DNA from: Chaetoderma sp. LZ-2023a
Lineage: Eukaryota; Mollusca; Caudofoveata; Chaetodermatida; Chaetodermatidae
NCBI GenBank assembly: GCA_034401795.1
Contig: CM067373.1
Location: forward strand, 86,833,023-86,897,022
Length of the DNA stretch: 64,000 nt
Direction: 5' to 3'
Shown: piece by piece, positions 33,573-46,170 of the stretch
How positions within the stretch are numbered: position 1 is the stretch's first letter
How the letters are laid out: every line of letters begins with the position of its first letter
Made by a program: the position numbers and the translations under genes
Notes under the pieces: model-generated
Seen by the model: the letters and a program-made list of their open reading frames with translations, nothing else
What the model was told of the DNA's origin: nothing
Databases searched by the model: none

Positions 33573-34009
33573 ACACTCTTCCTTCACTTTCTCCGTCCCT
33601 CCTTCTTTCATCCCTTCATTCATTCTCCTCTTTTCCATTCATTCCTCCAATTTCCCTCAGTTTGGAGAGCGATTATGAAATTAGGTTTACTGAAAGATTT
33701 ATTCCTTGTGCCAACAGCAAGATACATTCAGCAACGCAATACTCAAAATTATCTTTGACAAACTTTCAGTAATTTAAATTTAAAAGAAATTCTTTTTCAA
33801 ATTGACTAAATTATCCTCAGTTTGAAGTTTAATTCTAGCTGAAGAAATCAAACATTGAACATAATACGAATCCGACGCCTTTTAAGAATAGAAAACAATT
33901 CAACCAAAGTTCACTCTTACACCATGTAGAAACAGCATCAATCCTCAAAATAAAACCAAGAAAACTACACCATTAGAAGAAAATTCTTTCCGGAAATGTC
34001 AGTATGAGG

Positions 34010-36600
34010 TAGATCATAAAAATGAATGGCGACTGATCCTGATCCTTGGCTCCTCCAATATAAGCCGTATAAATGTAGAACCCCATTCAGACACCTGCTA
34101 TCGAGGGGCAAAATCGTGCCACGCTAGAACCATTGTCAAAAAATACATGGACTCCTATCAGCCAGAGAAAATCATTGTTAACATTGGCATAAATGGCAAG
34201 GATGAACCTATGTCTGTAACTGCTCAATGAGTCCAACTCCTATTCAATACCATTCGATCAAATTTTCTAGATTCAAAGGTTTATTTCACTAAACTGAACT
34301 ACTATCAACGTCTAAGTGCAAAACAGAAGAGGACCGTAGCGTTTATCAATTCATCCGTAAAATCCCTGCGGGTAAAGGTCTCAGTCATCCCTAGTCTACC
34401 AATTGCTGAGTTTGGTCCAGGATAACATGCATTGGAGTGAGAAAACGGCTAACGCATTGTATTATAGCGGGTTCACTTTTCTTAATTTAAACTGACTGAG
34501 GGTCAGGGTACTAACCACCCCGGTATCGGGCTGGGTAGTGATATTGTTAATCTCACTGGCTCTACATTATCTGAAGCAGAAAAATGTATACTCAATCGTG
34601 GCCTAACATTTGTACCAACTCCTAGGCCTAAATTAGTCATAGATGCACTTTTAGATAATGGCTCAATGGAAGTTCTTGAATTTTCCCACCGTGTCAAATT
34701 TGTCTTTTTTTTTTTTTTTTCGAAACTCGAAAAATAATATTCTGCCATTCGTTAAAAAAACTGGCTGGGTATCAGACTCAAAAGTACTCGACCCAGCGAT
34801 CTCTGACAGTGTAAAAATTGTAAAAGAACGTATTGAAAATGTTGAATTTCCGAAAAAATCATAAAAATTTGTCAGGATTGCGTAAAAACGATGACATTGT
34901 TATTAAACCTGCTAATAAGAGATCTGCTGCTGTAATAATGCTTAAAGACAACTATATTCGTGAAGCGCATCGTCAACTCAGTATTGCAAAGCACTATCAA
35001 AAATTAGGTGAACCACTCTGGCAAAGTAACTGCGACAAATTTAATGAAATTCTCCAAAATATGGTTGATAACAAGAGTTTAAAGCAGAAACAGTTTAAAT
35101 ACCTCGTTGCGAAACGAGACTCAAAAACACGTACATTTTATCTGTTACCCAAAATTCATAAGCCTATTGATTCTTGGTCAGATCCTATGATACCACCAGG
35201 ACGACCTATAATATCGGATTGTGGTTCTGAATCCTATAGGATCAGTGAAATCATTGATTATCACCTATAACCAATTGCGAATAGACATTTCAGCTTCTTG
35301 AAAAATACTGGACTTTCTATCGCAGGTCACTGAGATCCCGATACCTCCAAATTCATTTTTGATTACGCTCGACATCGATGCTATGTACACAAACATTGAC
35401 ATCGAAAAAGGTCTGAATTCTGTCCGTAAAGCTTTTGAAAAATACCTCGATAAGAATAGGCCCACTGGCGAAATGTTAGCACTCTTAGAGCTTAAAGGGC
35501 AATGATTTTGAATTCGCAGGTGAAACATACCAACAAATTTGCGGCTGCGTAATGGGTAAGCGTTTCAGTCCAAGTTTTGCCAACATCTATGTAGCAGAGT
35601 GGGAGGAGGATGCTCTTAGCAAATGTCCGAAACAGCCGCTCTTTTACCACAGATACCTCGATGATATTTTCATTATTTGGCATCATACAAAGGAAGAATT
35701 TAATGAATTTTTCGCCATTTTGAACAATCATGACCAGAATATCAATCTAAAAGCCAACATTGACCAGATGTCCGTAGACCTTTTAGATGTAACTCTACAC
35801 AAAGGTGTGAAGTATGACACAACTGGACACCTTGATTATAAAGTGTATTTTAAGCCCACAGATTCTCATCAACTACTTCACAAGAAATCTTTCCATCCAC
35901 CTTATACCTTTAAAGGAATTGTAAAATCACAAATCATCCGTTTTCATAAAGATTCGATTGATAGAAAGAACTTGGACTCTGCATGCTCCCCTCTTATTCA
36001 AGGCCATCACGCCGAAAGGCTATTCGTCTAGATTCTTACGCAAAATTAAGTCTGAAACTTTACACGATTTGGAAACTATCCCTAGTAATGCTGCAGATCA
36101 CAGGCCTACCAAGATTCGTCACAATCGTCCAAGTACAGGCGTATGAGAATCTCGAAAATGTGGAAAGAAAGGGTGTAAATTAGACCTACTTCTTCCAAAT
36201 CAAAAAACATTTATGAGCTTTCGGAACAAAGATAAATTCCAAATACAGTCTAATTTAGATTGCGATTTCGAAAACGTGATTTGTGTAATATCTTGTAATT
36301 TATGCCAAAAGCAATATGTCGGTGGAACAGAATGCCGTTTAAGATGGCGAGCTACTAGACACCTTTTCGATATTAGACATGAAAAAGATACGCATGTCGC
36401 TGAACACTTTAACCATCCTGGTCATTCAGTCGCTCAGGACTTCGAAATTATACCCATTGAACAACCACCGCTCTCTAATATCGTTGAAGAAACTGATAAA
36501 CAAAGGAAAGTTAGAGAGGCATAAATGTGGACCCAGGTCTTGCTGATCAGCGTGAAATAATTCCATTCAGTCTGACATATCGAAAAAAGGTGAATTTCCG
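34010..36600 (+). pseudogene. Penelope-like retroelement with GIY-YIG endonuclease, dead
   Basis: RT: DIVIKPANKRSAAVIM, RTFYLLPKIHKP and PPGRPIISDCGSESYRISE (34833-35270), then in other frames LDIDAMYTNIDIEKG, CGCVMGKRFSPSFANIYVAE and the catalytic YHRYLDDIF at about 35645-35671. A C-terminal GIY-YIG-type domain follows at 36213-36524: NVICVISCNLCQKQYVGGTE, RHLFDIRHEKDTHVAEHFNH and GHSVAQDFEIIPIEQ. This RT plus GIY-YIG order is diagnostic of Penelope-like elements. Upstream (34038-34400) lies a region with LGSSNISRI and EKIIVNIGIN that looks like an SGNH-hydrolase-type domain. There are many stops and frameshifts. A T-run (34705-34720) interrupts the 5' part. Confidence 0.88.
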
Positions 36601-36879
36601 AAATTTTGAAAGATGAATGTCATAAATTACAGGATAATTTAAGACAACCTCTCAACTTGTGCCCAGTAATAGCATTTTTGAAAAATCCGAATCCACGTGA
36701 TATATTGGTCAAATCTAAATTAACTGGACAAACATCATCATCTTAAAGTTGTCCAATATTTTTAATGTCATATTGCCTCTACAAAACAAAAATAATAAAT
36801 CTCAGGCAGTAAAATAAATAAAAAATATTTTCAATTTTTTGACAATTCTGAGCCAGCGCCTTAACCATATTACTATCTA

Positions 36880-38060
36880 CCTGTCTGCTTGCCTGCATGT
36901 GGACGCGGTTGCGCATACATTATATAGGCTCATGCATGCATGTGTCGGTAATCATGTCCACATTCTGGGATTTGCACAAAATGGGCTCATGTCACGAGTC
37001 TTCGACACAATTAAACGCTCAAAGATCCTAGATTGACTACACCAGGCCAGTTGCACTGAAGATGAGCTACGACTAGTGAGACTAATGCTTGCAGACAGCA
37101 ATCTGAGAGCACGAGTGAAGTCTATAGAGTTAGAGACATCAATTGGCTCCCCACATCGAGATGGTTTATCCCCTGTGCTTTTCAGCTGTTACCTTGCTGC
37201 TGCATTGAAATCCGTGCGGGAAAATCCCACAAGACCAAACCCCCCCCCCCCCCCCCCCGTATCAATACTGAGGATTCCCCTAGAGATGGAATACGCCGAC
37301 CTGGACTTCATAGACCAGGAAAAGAACGGGACGAACTTCTCCCAATAGCTGTAAGCAAACTAAAAATCGAGAATCTCTTTATGAATTAATCCAAAACAGA
37401 GTTCACCTACATATACCTACCTACAAAGCCTGGAACTAAAGAAAATGACGATCCACTTCGTGGCGGCGAACCATGGAGGAAAGCTAAACTCCTGGGCTCA
37501 CTACTTTGCAGTACTGCTGACATTGCTGTGCGCTACATCATGGGGAACATAGATTTACAGTCCTTGTGGAAGCTATGGATTCGTAGATCAAAGATACCCT
37601 TGATAGAAAGCCTACATTTATACAATGCAACTTGCGTATCCTAGATGCTGTAAAACTGTAACATCTGGACAGCTCCAAATGCAGCTCTAGACAAACTCGA
37701 TGCCTGCCACCGCAAACACCTACGCACCATCACTGGACACCGATGGCCAGACACCATAATTTCCAAAGATGCAAGATGTATGATAAGGATGCCAGAAGAC
37801 ACACCCGCACAGAGAGCCTTAGAATTTGCGCTCTTTAGAGCCATCCAATACAAAGCTAGGAGAGGACGTCATTGCATAAATCGGCTAAGCCTGCTACAAA
37901 AAAGCAGGACTCGGTACACTCAAGTAAAGAATGGACCTGGGGAAGCTAAGGATTTCGGCTCAGGCCAAGACACAGTGGGCAAGGGCGAAGAAGGACTGCA
38001 GCTGTAGAATGTCTCTACTACTACAACCACAGAATACAGCAATCATATATGCATAGGATT
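36880..38060 (+). pseudogene. LINE ORF2 fragment (RT motif A to 3' end), dead
   Basis: Collinear with the 30.3-31.9 kb fragment at its start (gtggacgcNgNtgcgca, then MSRVFDTIKRSKI) and with the 8.3-9.4 kb fragment at its end. Motif B region: SIGSPHRDGLSPVLF. Motif C survives as MEYADLDFIDQEK, with one Asp lost from YADD. The C-terminal MPEDTPAQRALEFALFRAI and KARRGRHCINRL match the same LINE. A C-run at 37240-37258 interrupts it. It ends at about 38055 with the family's 3' end. Confidence 0.83.
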
Positions 38061-39110
38061 AATGAGTTAAGCTTCAAAACCTCATCTGATATATAAACCA
38101 TATGCTCTTCCTCGCATGTTATATAGCTTAGAAATACTTCCTCTGAATAAAGCACATATTGAATCCTTATAAGACTTTCATTTGGATACCCTACGTAAAA
38201 TCCAATAACTTCCAACAAGAACTGCAACGGCAGCCTGTTATCTTCTTTTTGGATCATTGCCGCTTGAAGCTGAACTTCATAAGAAACAGCTTACTCTATT
38301 ATGTGCAATTCTAAACTGTGAAAATGATACTTTATTGCAGTTATTATTGAGAAATAACCATCTACGTATGGATGCCAACACCCTTCTAATACGTACAGCA
38401 ATATTCTGGGATATGTATTCTCTCCTAGAGCTACATATAATTATAGGCAACAGGCCCGAGAAGCGCAAGTGCACTTCTAAGCTGTTTCTACAAGAGTCAC
38501 ATAAATCTAGTCTTCAACATCTAGACATAAAGTCTATAAAAAATTAATCGAACACAAAGTATGGAGCTCTACTGCAGCTAATATATGAGAAGTTAAAAAG
38601 GCAATTGTTAAAGCCAAAGTAGTGACTGACACATGCATCCTGAAACAGCATAAGGCGAAGTTCCAAAATTATGTAGATACAGACGATGCTGCATGTCCAA
38701 TGTGTGCAACAGAGGATAAGACAATCGTACATTCTCTCACCTCGTACCCTACATTATCATCAGCTAGAGATCCCTATTATACCCTGATCCAAGTACCATA
38801 TTGAAAGAAGTAGGTGTTCCAATCTACAACTATCATTTTCAAGAGAATGAAGCTATCGCCCAAATAATTATTGATAGTGTTAAACTCTCAAATGTAATTG
38901 GTTAACCAAATAATGACTTTATTAATACTTTAGAAACCTAGGTCGTTCCCCCATCTACAGTTTGCACAGAAAGAGAATGTATCATCTAACCTAGTATCTT
39001 GCACCATACCAAATTAGTCTTGGTTCACATATTCTTGTTTTCTTTTTATTATTGAACGAACTCTTTATCTCCTTTGACTTAATTCTAATTCTAATTGCTA
39101 TCGATGTTTT
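38060..39110 (+). pseudogene. Second LINE-type remnant, post-RT region
   Basis: The + strand reads YSLEILPLNKAHIESL, then RKIQ followed by LPTRTATAACYLLFGSLPLE, AELHKKQLTLLCAILN, and further on CPMCATEDKTIVHSLTSYP, a Cys/His cluster like the terminal zinc knuckle of several LINE ORF2 proteins. In-frame stops occur, and no RT motifs precede it, so this is a 5'-truncated fragment of a different LINE family from the neighbour. An (AAG)n tract at 39171-39198 may be related to its 3' tail. Confidence 0.7.
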
Positions 39111-39169
39111 GACGTAACTACGTGAGGATTCAGGGTGCTCCTAAAATAGGAGGCTTACACGGATATGAG

Positions 39170-39205
39170 AAGAAGAAGAAGAAGAAGAAGAAGATGAAGA
39201 AGATT
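39170..39205. repeat. (AAG)n microsatellite
   Basis: About ten AAG units with one GATGAAG interruption. Confidence 0.9.
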
Positions 39206-39479
39206 ATTTTCTCCTTTTTATTTAACTCTTCAGGAGTTGGATAAAAGACGAGTTTGCGAACTTGTTGCAAATGCTGATTGGGCAACGTTAAAGATTGTTT
39301 GCCGATTTGTTCACAAACCACAAGCAGATGGCCATCAATCGTATGTGTTTTGCTGGTAGGCATGGCAGGTGACTTTAAACATTAAACATGTTTGACATAA
39401 GAAACATTGTTTGTGACTAAGACATCACTAACTTTTGCTGCATAATATTGTTAGCTCACCTGGGCAGAATAGCCAAGTG

Positions 39480-40060
39480 AGCTTATGCAATTGTCTTCGC
39501 CTGGCAAGCTTTGCTTTAAAATGTATCTCATAAACCGTTTGCCATATTTTATGTAAATTCGGCTGGAAGGATCCTATGATGGTAGGATCCAGAACTACTA
39601 TTCAAAATTTTAATTTGTTGGTTGGAGACAAACTTTGATTAAAAACAAAAAAACAAAAAAAAAAATCCTTTAAAACTGTCCATCCGTCCATTGTCTTTCT
39701 ACTTTTGGCGTAAAACGTAGCTCTTACACCACTTGGCATATACATGTATTAACCAAATTGGGATCTCTGGTTGTAGGCTCTAGAACCTCTCTCCAGACTT
39801 TTGATTGGTCGACTTCTTTGGTGGCCATCTTGGAATTACTACGCTACTCCCTATTCAATGGCTTGCTTTCAACGAAACTTGGGTGAAACGATCCTATTGT
39901 GGGGGTTTGCTCATATCAAATGACAATTTTGTTTGGCCATTCTTTTTTGCGGCCACCTTTGATTTTGCGAAAATTATCCAGAAATCTTTTAAAATGTATC
40001 TCATCCCAAGCAGCGTGGCAGATTGTAACCAAACTTTGCTTGAATTATCCTGGGGGGGGG
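39480..40060. repeat. Dispersed repeat related to the 7.3-8.3 kb array
   Basis: Contains ggctggaaggatcctatgat, gatccagaactactattcaaaattttaattt and gactttgattggtcgactt-like phrases matching the intron-1 repeat. Leads into the long (GT)n tract. Not coding. Confidence 0.6.
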
Positions 40061-40081
40061 AGTGGGGTGGGGGTGGAGAGG

Positions 40082-41056
<975 letters not shown>

Positions 41057-41059
<3 letters not shown>

Positions 41060-42285
41060 GAACAGTCACATTTTGGTCTCAAAAGAAGGTTGTCTCTATA
41101 GAAAGGTTTGACTGTACTTACGTTATATCAGAGTGCGTATCTGCGATACAATGGTCTACCTCTTATGTGGATAATATCTATGACAAAAAAGCTAAGTGTG
41201 TGTTCCGTTCAGAATGTCTACCGACAGTACTCATATATTGTCTTCTCACAATTTGCCATGTACATGTATATAAACATGCATAAGCGGTCATAGTTTGGGC
41301 TTATTAACCCTTTAACACTGCATACCAGCAATTCTATATGCTGTGGCAAATACCATTTTAAAACTACTTTGACTTGGAGATATTTATGACAGAAGCAGCA
41401 ATTGGCTGCTGTCAAATAGGCTCCAAAATATTCAACCGTTTGTCTGGATACTGGTAGTAGGTTTGATACATTAGATTTCCATGGGCTAACGGGTTTAAAG
41501 AGTGGTCACAGTACCGTCATACAAATGGGAAGTCACTGTATTCATAGATCTTACTTATCAATCAAGCTTATTTTGTGTAATTGCATGTGTCCCTAGTTAA
41601 AGATATACATATCGCATGAAGTATCTACATGCAGCGGATTATAGATTGAGTAATATGCTTATACTATCTATTCAGCGTATCCACTGTAAATTGGTACTTC
41701 ATGTGATATGTATAAAAATAGGCTACAAGTGTGACTATAAAAGGTGAACAAAAGGAATCATGTCTCCAGTGTGTGCTAGAATACAATTGAAAGGATATAT
41801 CATACCCTATTGTTTAAATGTATTACATGAATGTTAAACATTATTTGTTAAATTAACCAATTATTGTTAGAAATGGTCAAATATGGCGGCCATTTTGTTT
41901 GCCATTTAGATTAATAATTCAGTTTTCAACTTCTTTTTTAGAAAAAATGAAGCAAAAACGTGGACATATATGTTCTTTCAAGAGTTTGAACCAGAATAAA
42001 CGTAATTTAAAGTAATTTTTTCTGAGTCATACAACTAGTAGGCCCATACCATGAAAACACTGCTTTTTCACTAGATATGGCGGCCATCTTGGAAAAACAC
42101 CTCTGGCACCCCCTTCAGACAAAAAGAAAAAATGGAAACATCAAATTTCCTTTTCTATGATCCATAGACAATGATTTAAGCATAGTTTCAAAAAAATGTA
42201 TGTGAAATCTTAGCAAATGTGATTTTGGCTCCATAAGCCAGTATACTATAAGCTCCAACCACACACATACACACACACTTCACTC
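41057..42285. other. Intergenic DNA with two foldbacks
   Basis: A foldback-module relative at about 41350-41440 (ttttaaaactactttgactt ... ctccaaaatattcaaccg) and a hairpin at 41603-41738 pairing tacatatcNcatgaagta across a loop of about 90 bases. No gene seen. Confidence 0.6.
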
Positions 42286-42289
42286 CTGT

Positions 42290-42712
42290 TGCGAGCACTC
42301 GATCGCTGAACTCCCTGACTATCTTTGATGGCATAAGATTGACTGAGAAAATGGATTCATGAATTGTTGACCCTTTTAAGCTTATGAGACCATTGATGCT
42401 CTGTTGTACTTTATTAGTCAATTGAGGAATCAAATCTGTCGATCACGTATTGACGTCATAATCAATTACGTCACAGATAGTCTGACGTCACAATCAAATT
42501 ACATCATGAATAGCGTATCTATATCATGAACCCTTAATAGTCCGTCAAGTTGTACGAAACGTATGTCTACCATTTAATAAACATTCTTAGTCCGTCACAA
42601 ATTATGCGTTCGTGACTACTTATCTACGTCATTGACTATAACGTCATCCTACACGTCACGTAGTTGATTATGACGTCATATGATAGATGGATAAAGTGGA
42701 CAGGTCCATTAT
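42290..42712 (+). mobile_element. MITE, family A, diverged
   Basis: The left part has cactcgatcgctgaactccctgactat; the right part has gtcgttcatga-like and repeated gacgtcat motifs, catttaataaacattctta and the terminal tggacaggtccatt. The central foldback is lost or replaced. Confidence 0.6.
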
Positions 42713-44239
42713 AATAGATAATAACACCTGCTTGGCTTTGCAAAGGCAGCATGCAGTCTAATGCCATATCTACACCATTAACTTTCTACAAAAACCTTTA
42801 AGAGGCTATCTTCATGAAAGGTTTGATATTAATAATAAGTTCCGCGTAGGCTCCAATTCTGATTGGTTGAGAACAGACATGTGATTAGTAAGGAGTTTTG
42901 TTTTATCATCTCATTTGTGTGGTAGACCGCGCTCCTCCCATATATGGGTACATCCATCAATAATTCCATATCTGAACGTACACACACATAATTGAGTCAT
43001 TTTTAAGCCTATATATATATATATTGAACAGGCGCAAATATTTTATCAGAAATAAAATTGTATTGGCTATATTAATCTGACACTTTATTCGGCTACGTAA
43101 TAGGTTAAGTAACAAATACATATTATTTTGGAGACTATACAACCGAAGAGAAAATACTGAACTCTGAAATGCCGCTTTTGAGAAGGCCATGAGTGATCTA
43201 GCAGGTATATACTAAATCTATGTTAGATAGATACACACGTATTTGCATTTTCCCAAATCACACACGCAGTTAATACTATTCTCGTTTCCCATTGGTTAAC
43301 AATTTGCATATGCCCTGTTGACCAATGTGGCATTGTAAAAAGTTGGACAGACATATCTAGTAGCTAAACTGAGCTAGACAGTCCATACCATAGACGTGGA
43401 CGATCCAGTATTACGCCGTTTATTTGTGTCATTAACAAATACACTGTTTCTCCTTTTATTTCAAAATGTAACTCCATTAAGATGTTCTGGTCTATACTCA
43501 AAATCAATTGTGTAAGCCTACACTTATACTGTACATATGTCCATTTAGTATACTTATAAGGGCGTGCTCACGCTAGAGAGATAATTCCTAAGTAGGTTTA
43601 ATCGATTACAAAATGTTGTTTTACTCACGTACGCGGCTACGCTGACACGGGTTATGACAAGTAACAAGCGATCACTAAGACTTACTTCACTACTACAGAT
43701 TATCCCTGTAGTGTGAACAGCATCTAAGAACCGCCATCTTGTGTGTAGTGTTGCACTATACTGCCCTTGACAATATTGCTGTATACTATGCATGCATTCA
43801 GTCTGATAGCTTACACCTGCATCTCCGCACACATTGGCAAAATTTGTTTCAATGAAAATCAGCATCAAACATGAATATTTTGAAATTACTTTGACTGGAA
43901 GCGCTCAGTTAAAATAATTGCAACCTATTCAACATGTCACATTAAATTGTTCACGATTTTCCAAAAAATTTGTATTAGCATCATAAAAAATTGTAAAATT
44001 TATCGGATTATGATATATCAATATACCAGAGTGTCTAGTATAGACATCATAAGGTAGAAAAACAAGACATCAGTTGTTTTATTCTAATGCTTTTATATTC
44101 AAGTTGTACATAACAACATTCATGCATATTATATCGTGAGATCCATCCATCTAATCTTCATGAACTACAAACATCATTAAAAGCCTCCACATCGCTCTGA
44201 AATAGAGATGAGAAATACTGTTAACGGTAACTAACTATA
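42713..44239. other. Intergenic DNA, one foldback relative
   Basis: A degenerate foldback copy at about 43873-43945 (aatattttgaaattactttgactgg ... cctattcaacatg). No gene: the frame at 43554-43868 (-) has no recognisable features. Confidence 0.5.
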
Positions 44240-44480
44240 GAGGTTGAATATTTTTGAAATCATGGCAGCAACAACGCTCACTCGAATTAGTTTTGAAATA
44301 TTCAACCGAATGTTTAATAAATTTTAAATTCACTAAAAGACATAACATTCAAACCCCTTCGTGACGAACATTTCCACCTCCGTGACGGACCTATGCCAGT
44401 TTGACGTCAGCTAAAAAGTGGTGTATTCGATTACGACGTCAGATACTTGTCTGACAGATCGGATCCCTCCATTGGGAGTT
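44240..44480 (+). mobile_element. MITE fragment, family A
   Basis: Holds ttgaatatttttgaaatc, gcagcaacaacgctcactcg, ttagttttgaaatattcaac, and distal gacgtcag and ccctccattgg blocks. Confidence 0.65.
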
Positions 44481-44634
44481 ACACCTTCAGGATGCACATG
44501 AAAATGTAGCGTGTCGAACCTGTACTAGTATAACATCAAGATGAGCGGAGGGACTGGGTACATGTATCTGCGGAATAGGACAGGGAGAGTGTAACCGAGC
44601 GGGTAAGCTTACAAAACAAACCGTTAATAGATGA

Positions 44635-44905
44635 ATCAACTTTTAGCTATACCCCGCCCATCTGTAATTAAGCTCCTCCCACGCATATGGTAGCAACAGC
44701 GCCCAGTCAAATTAGATTCAAAATATTCAATAGAATGTTTATTAAATGGTAAATACATACAATTCGAACAACTTACGAACTGTTCAAGGCACATGCCAGA
44801 TTTGCTGTTACATCATTCATTACACATTTTGATTGTGACGTCAGCCTACATATGACATAATTGATTATGACGTCATATACTTGACAGATCGGATTCATCC
44901 ATTGT
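44635..44905 (+). mobile_element. MITE, family A, lacking the left foldback arm
   Basis: Starts with acttttagctataccccgcc, then gcaacagcgcccagtcaaat, tagattcaaaatattcaata, tgtttattaaatggtaaata and distal gattatgacgtcatatac. Only the right half of the palindrome is present. Confidence 0.7.
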
Positions 44906-45079
44906 ACCGTTGAAAGCGCACGCACACCACTGGAATAGGAGGATTAGCACCACTGGCGTTTATATACTAGGAGAGTTTAGTTTCAAGATGTTTCCTAAAA
45001 TAATTATTTGGCTGAATATTTCCAATTAGGAATTCTTATATAATCAAATTCGTCCATCCATGCCAATGGAACGGTACAC

Positions 45080-45085
45080 ATCGCG
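45080..45085. repeat. Left target-site duplication ATCGCG of the second element
   Basis: Pairs with ATCGTG at 52312-52317; one CG-to-TG change. Confidence 0.65.
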
Positions 45086-46170
45086 AGTAGTGATGGCTGG
45101 TGCTGTACGCTATTGTTCTAGAACAAAACAATTAGGTCTAAACAATGGCGTCTAGCACCCAAGTATCCGAGAACAATAACGTCCTGTGCTCCAGTGTTCG
45201 AGAACAATGATGTCCAGCGCCCCAGCATTCGAGAACAATGACAGCCAGCTGCTCACGGTTCGAGAGCAATGACATCCAGCCACCCACACTTTTCTTGAGA
45301 ATCTATTTTCTGGACATCATTGTCTGTGAGAACAATGACGTCCAGCTGCTAGAAACACCAATGACGACCAGCCGCCCAGGTCTTTTTTTGAGAATCTATT
45401 TTCTGGACGTTATTGTCTGTGAGAACAATGGCGTCCATCCATTAGAATAAAATTACGCAAATTTAGTGATTTTGGTATGAATAGGGTGTAAAAATCGAAT
45501 GTTATTGACAATGGCATCCAGCGGTAGAATATTAACGAATCGGTTGTTTATTTCTTGTTTGAAAATTTTAACCCCTAAAAGTTTGGTATTTTATGTTTTA
45601 AATTAGCCGTGCACGCCCACAACACCCCCTCCCACCTCTGTGGTTATCTATGGTGGTATGTTAGATAAAAGTAATAGAGCTTAAGAGGTGGTCTGATAAC
45701 GGAGGTCTATGAGGAGGATGATAAGGAGAAGGCTGAGGAGGAGAGATGAGGAATGCTATCATACTCGTTTTATGTCAATGCGCGATATTGTTGTACAAAT
45801 ATTTTGAAAAATAGTAGTCAGCATCAACTTTTGATCAAATCGTTACTCAAAATATTTATCAGTATCCGTTGATCCCTTGAATGACTGTGCCATTTCGTCA
45901 GTCAGATGTTTATTATGTTTGCCCCGTTTAGCTCTGCTACATGCCAGTAAACGTTAATGTCTATGGATAATAAATCTGTACCGGATGAATATTTTGAAAA
46001 CATTTTGTCTGTGATGTACGCTGTCAGCAACAACTTACGATCAAATCGTTTCCAAAATATTTAGCTATGATGTAGATATAACCCCTGTAATGTATGTAAC
46101 ACCTCACCATCCAATTACTTTGTCTGGTGCGAAATCTATTGATTTTGTCTCACTGCTTTTAAGCCACGAG
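45086..46170. repeat. Left terminal inverted repeat of the second element
   Basis: Outer 350 bases hold about seven units of a roughly 34-bp repeat (gagaacaatgacgtccagc plus a C-rich spacer). Then come a C-rich tract, tttaagaggtggtctgata-like sequence, GAGGAG, and two foldback modules (about 45805-45860 and 45988-46065) that match 51535-51630 in reverse. Confidence 0.85.

Noticed and set aside
32502..33772. Several frames of 60-185 codons made of Cys-Leu-Pro, His-Thr or Asp-Gly-Trp-Met repeats
   Set aside because: Products of tetranucleotide and CA microsatellites.
45130..45440. Regularly spaced repeats resembling a CRISPR array
   Set aside because: The sequence is eukaryotic, repeats are imperfect and lie within inverted terminal repeats of a transposon; no cas genes.
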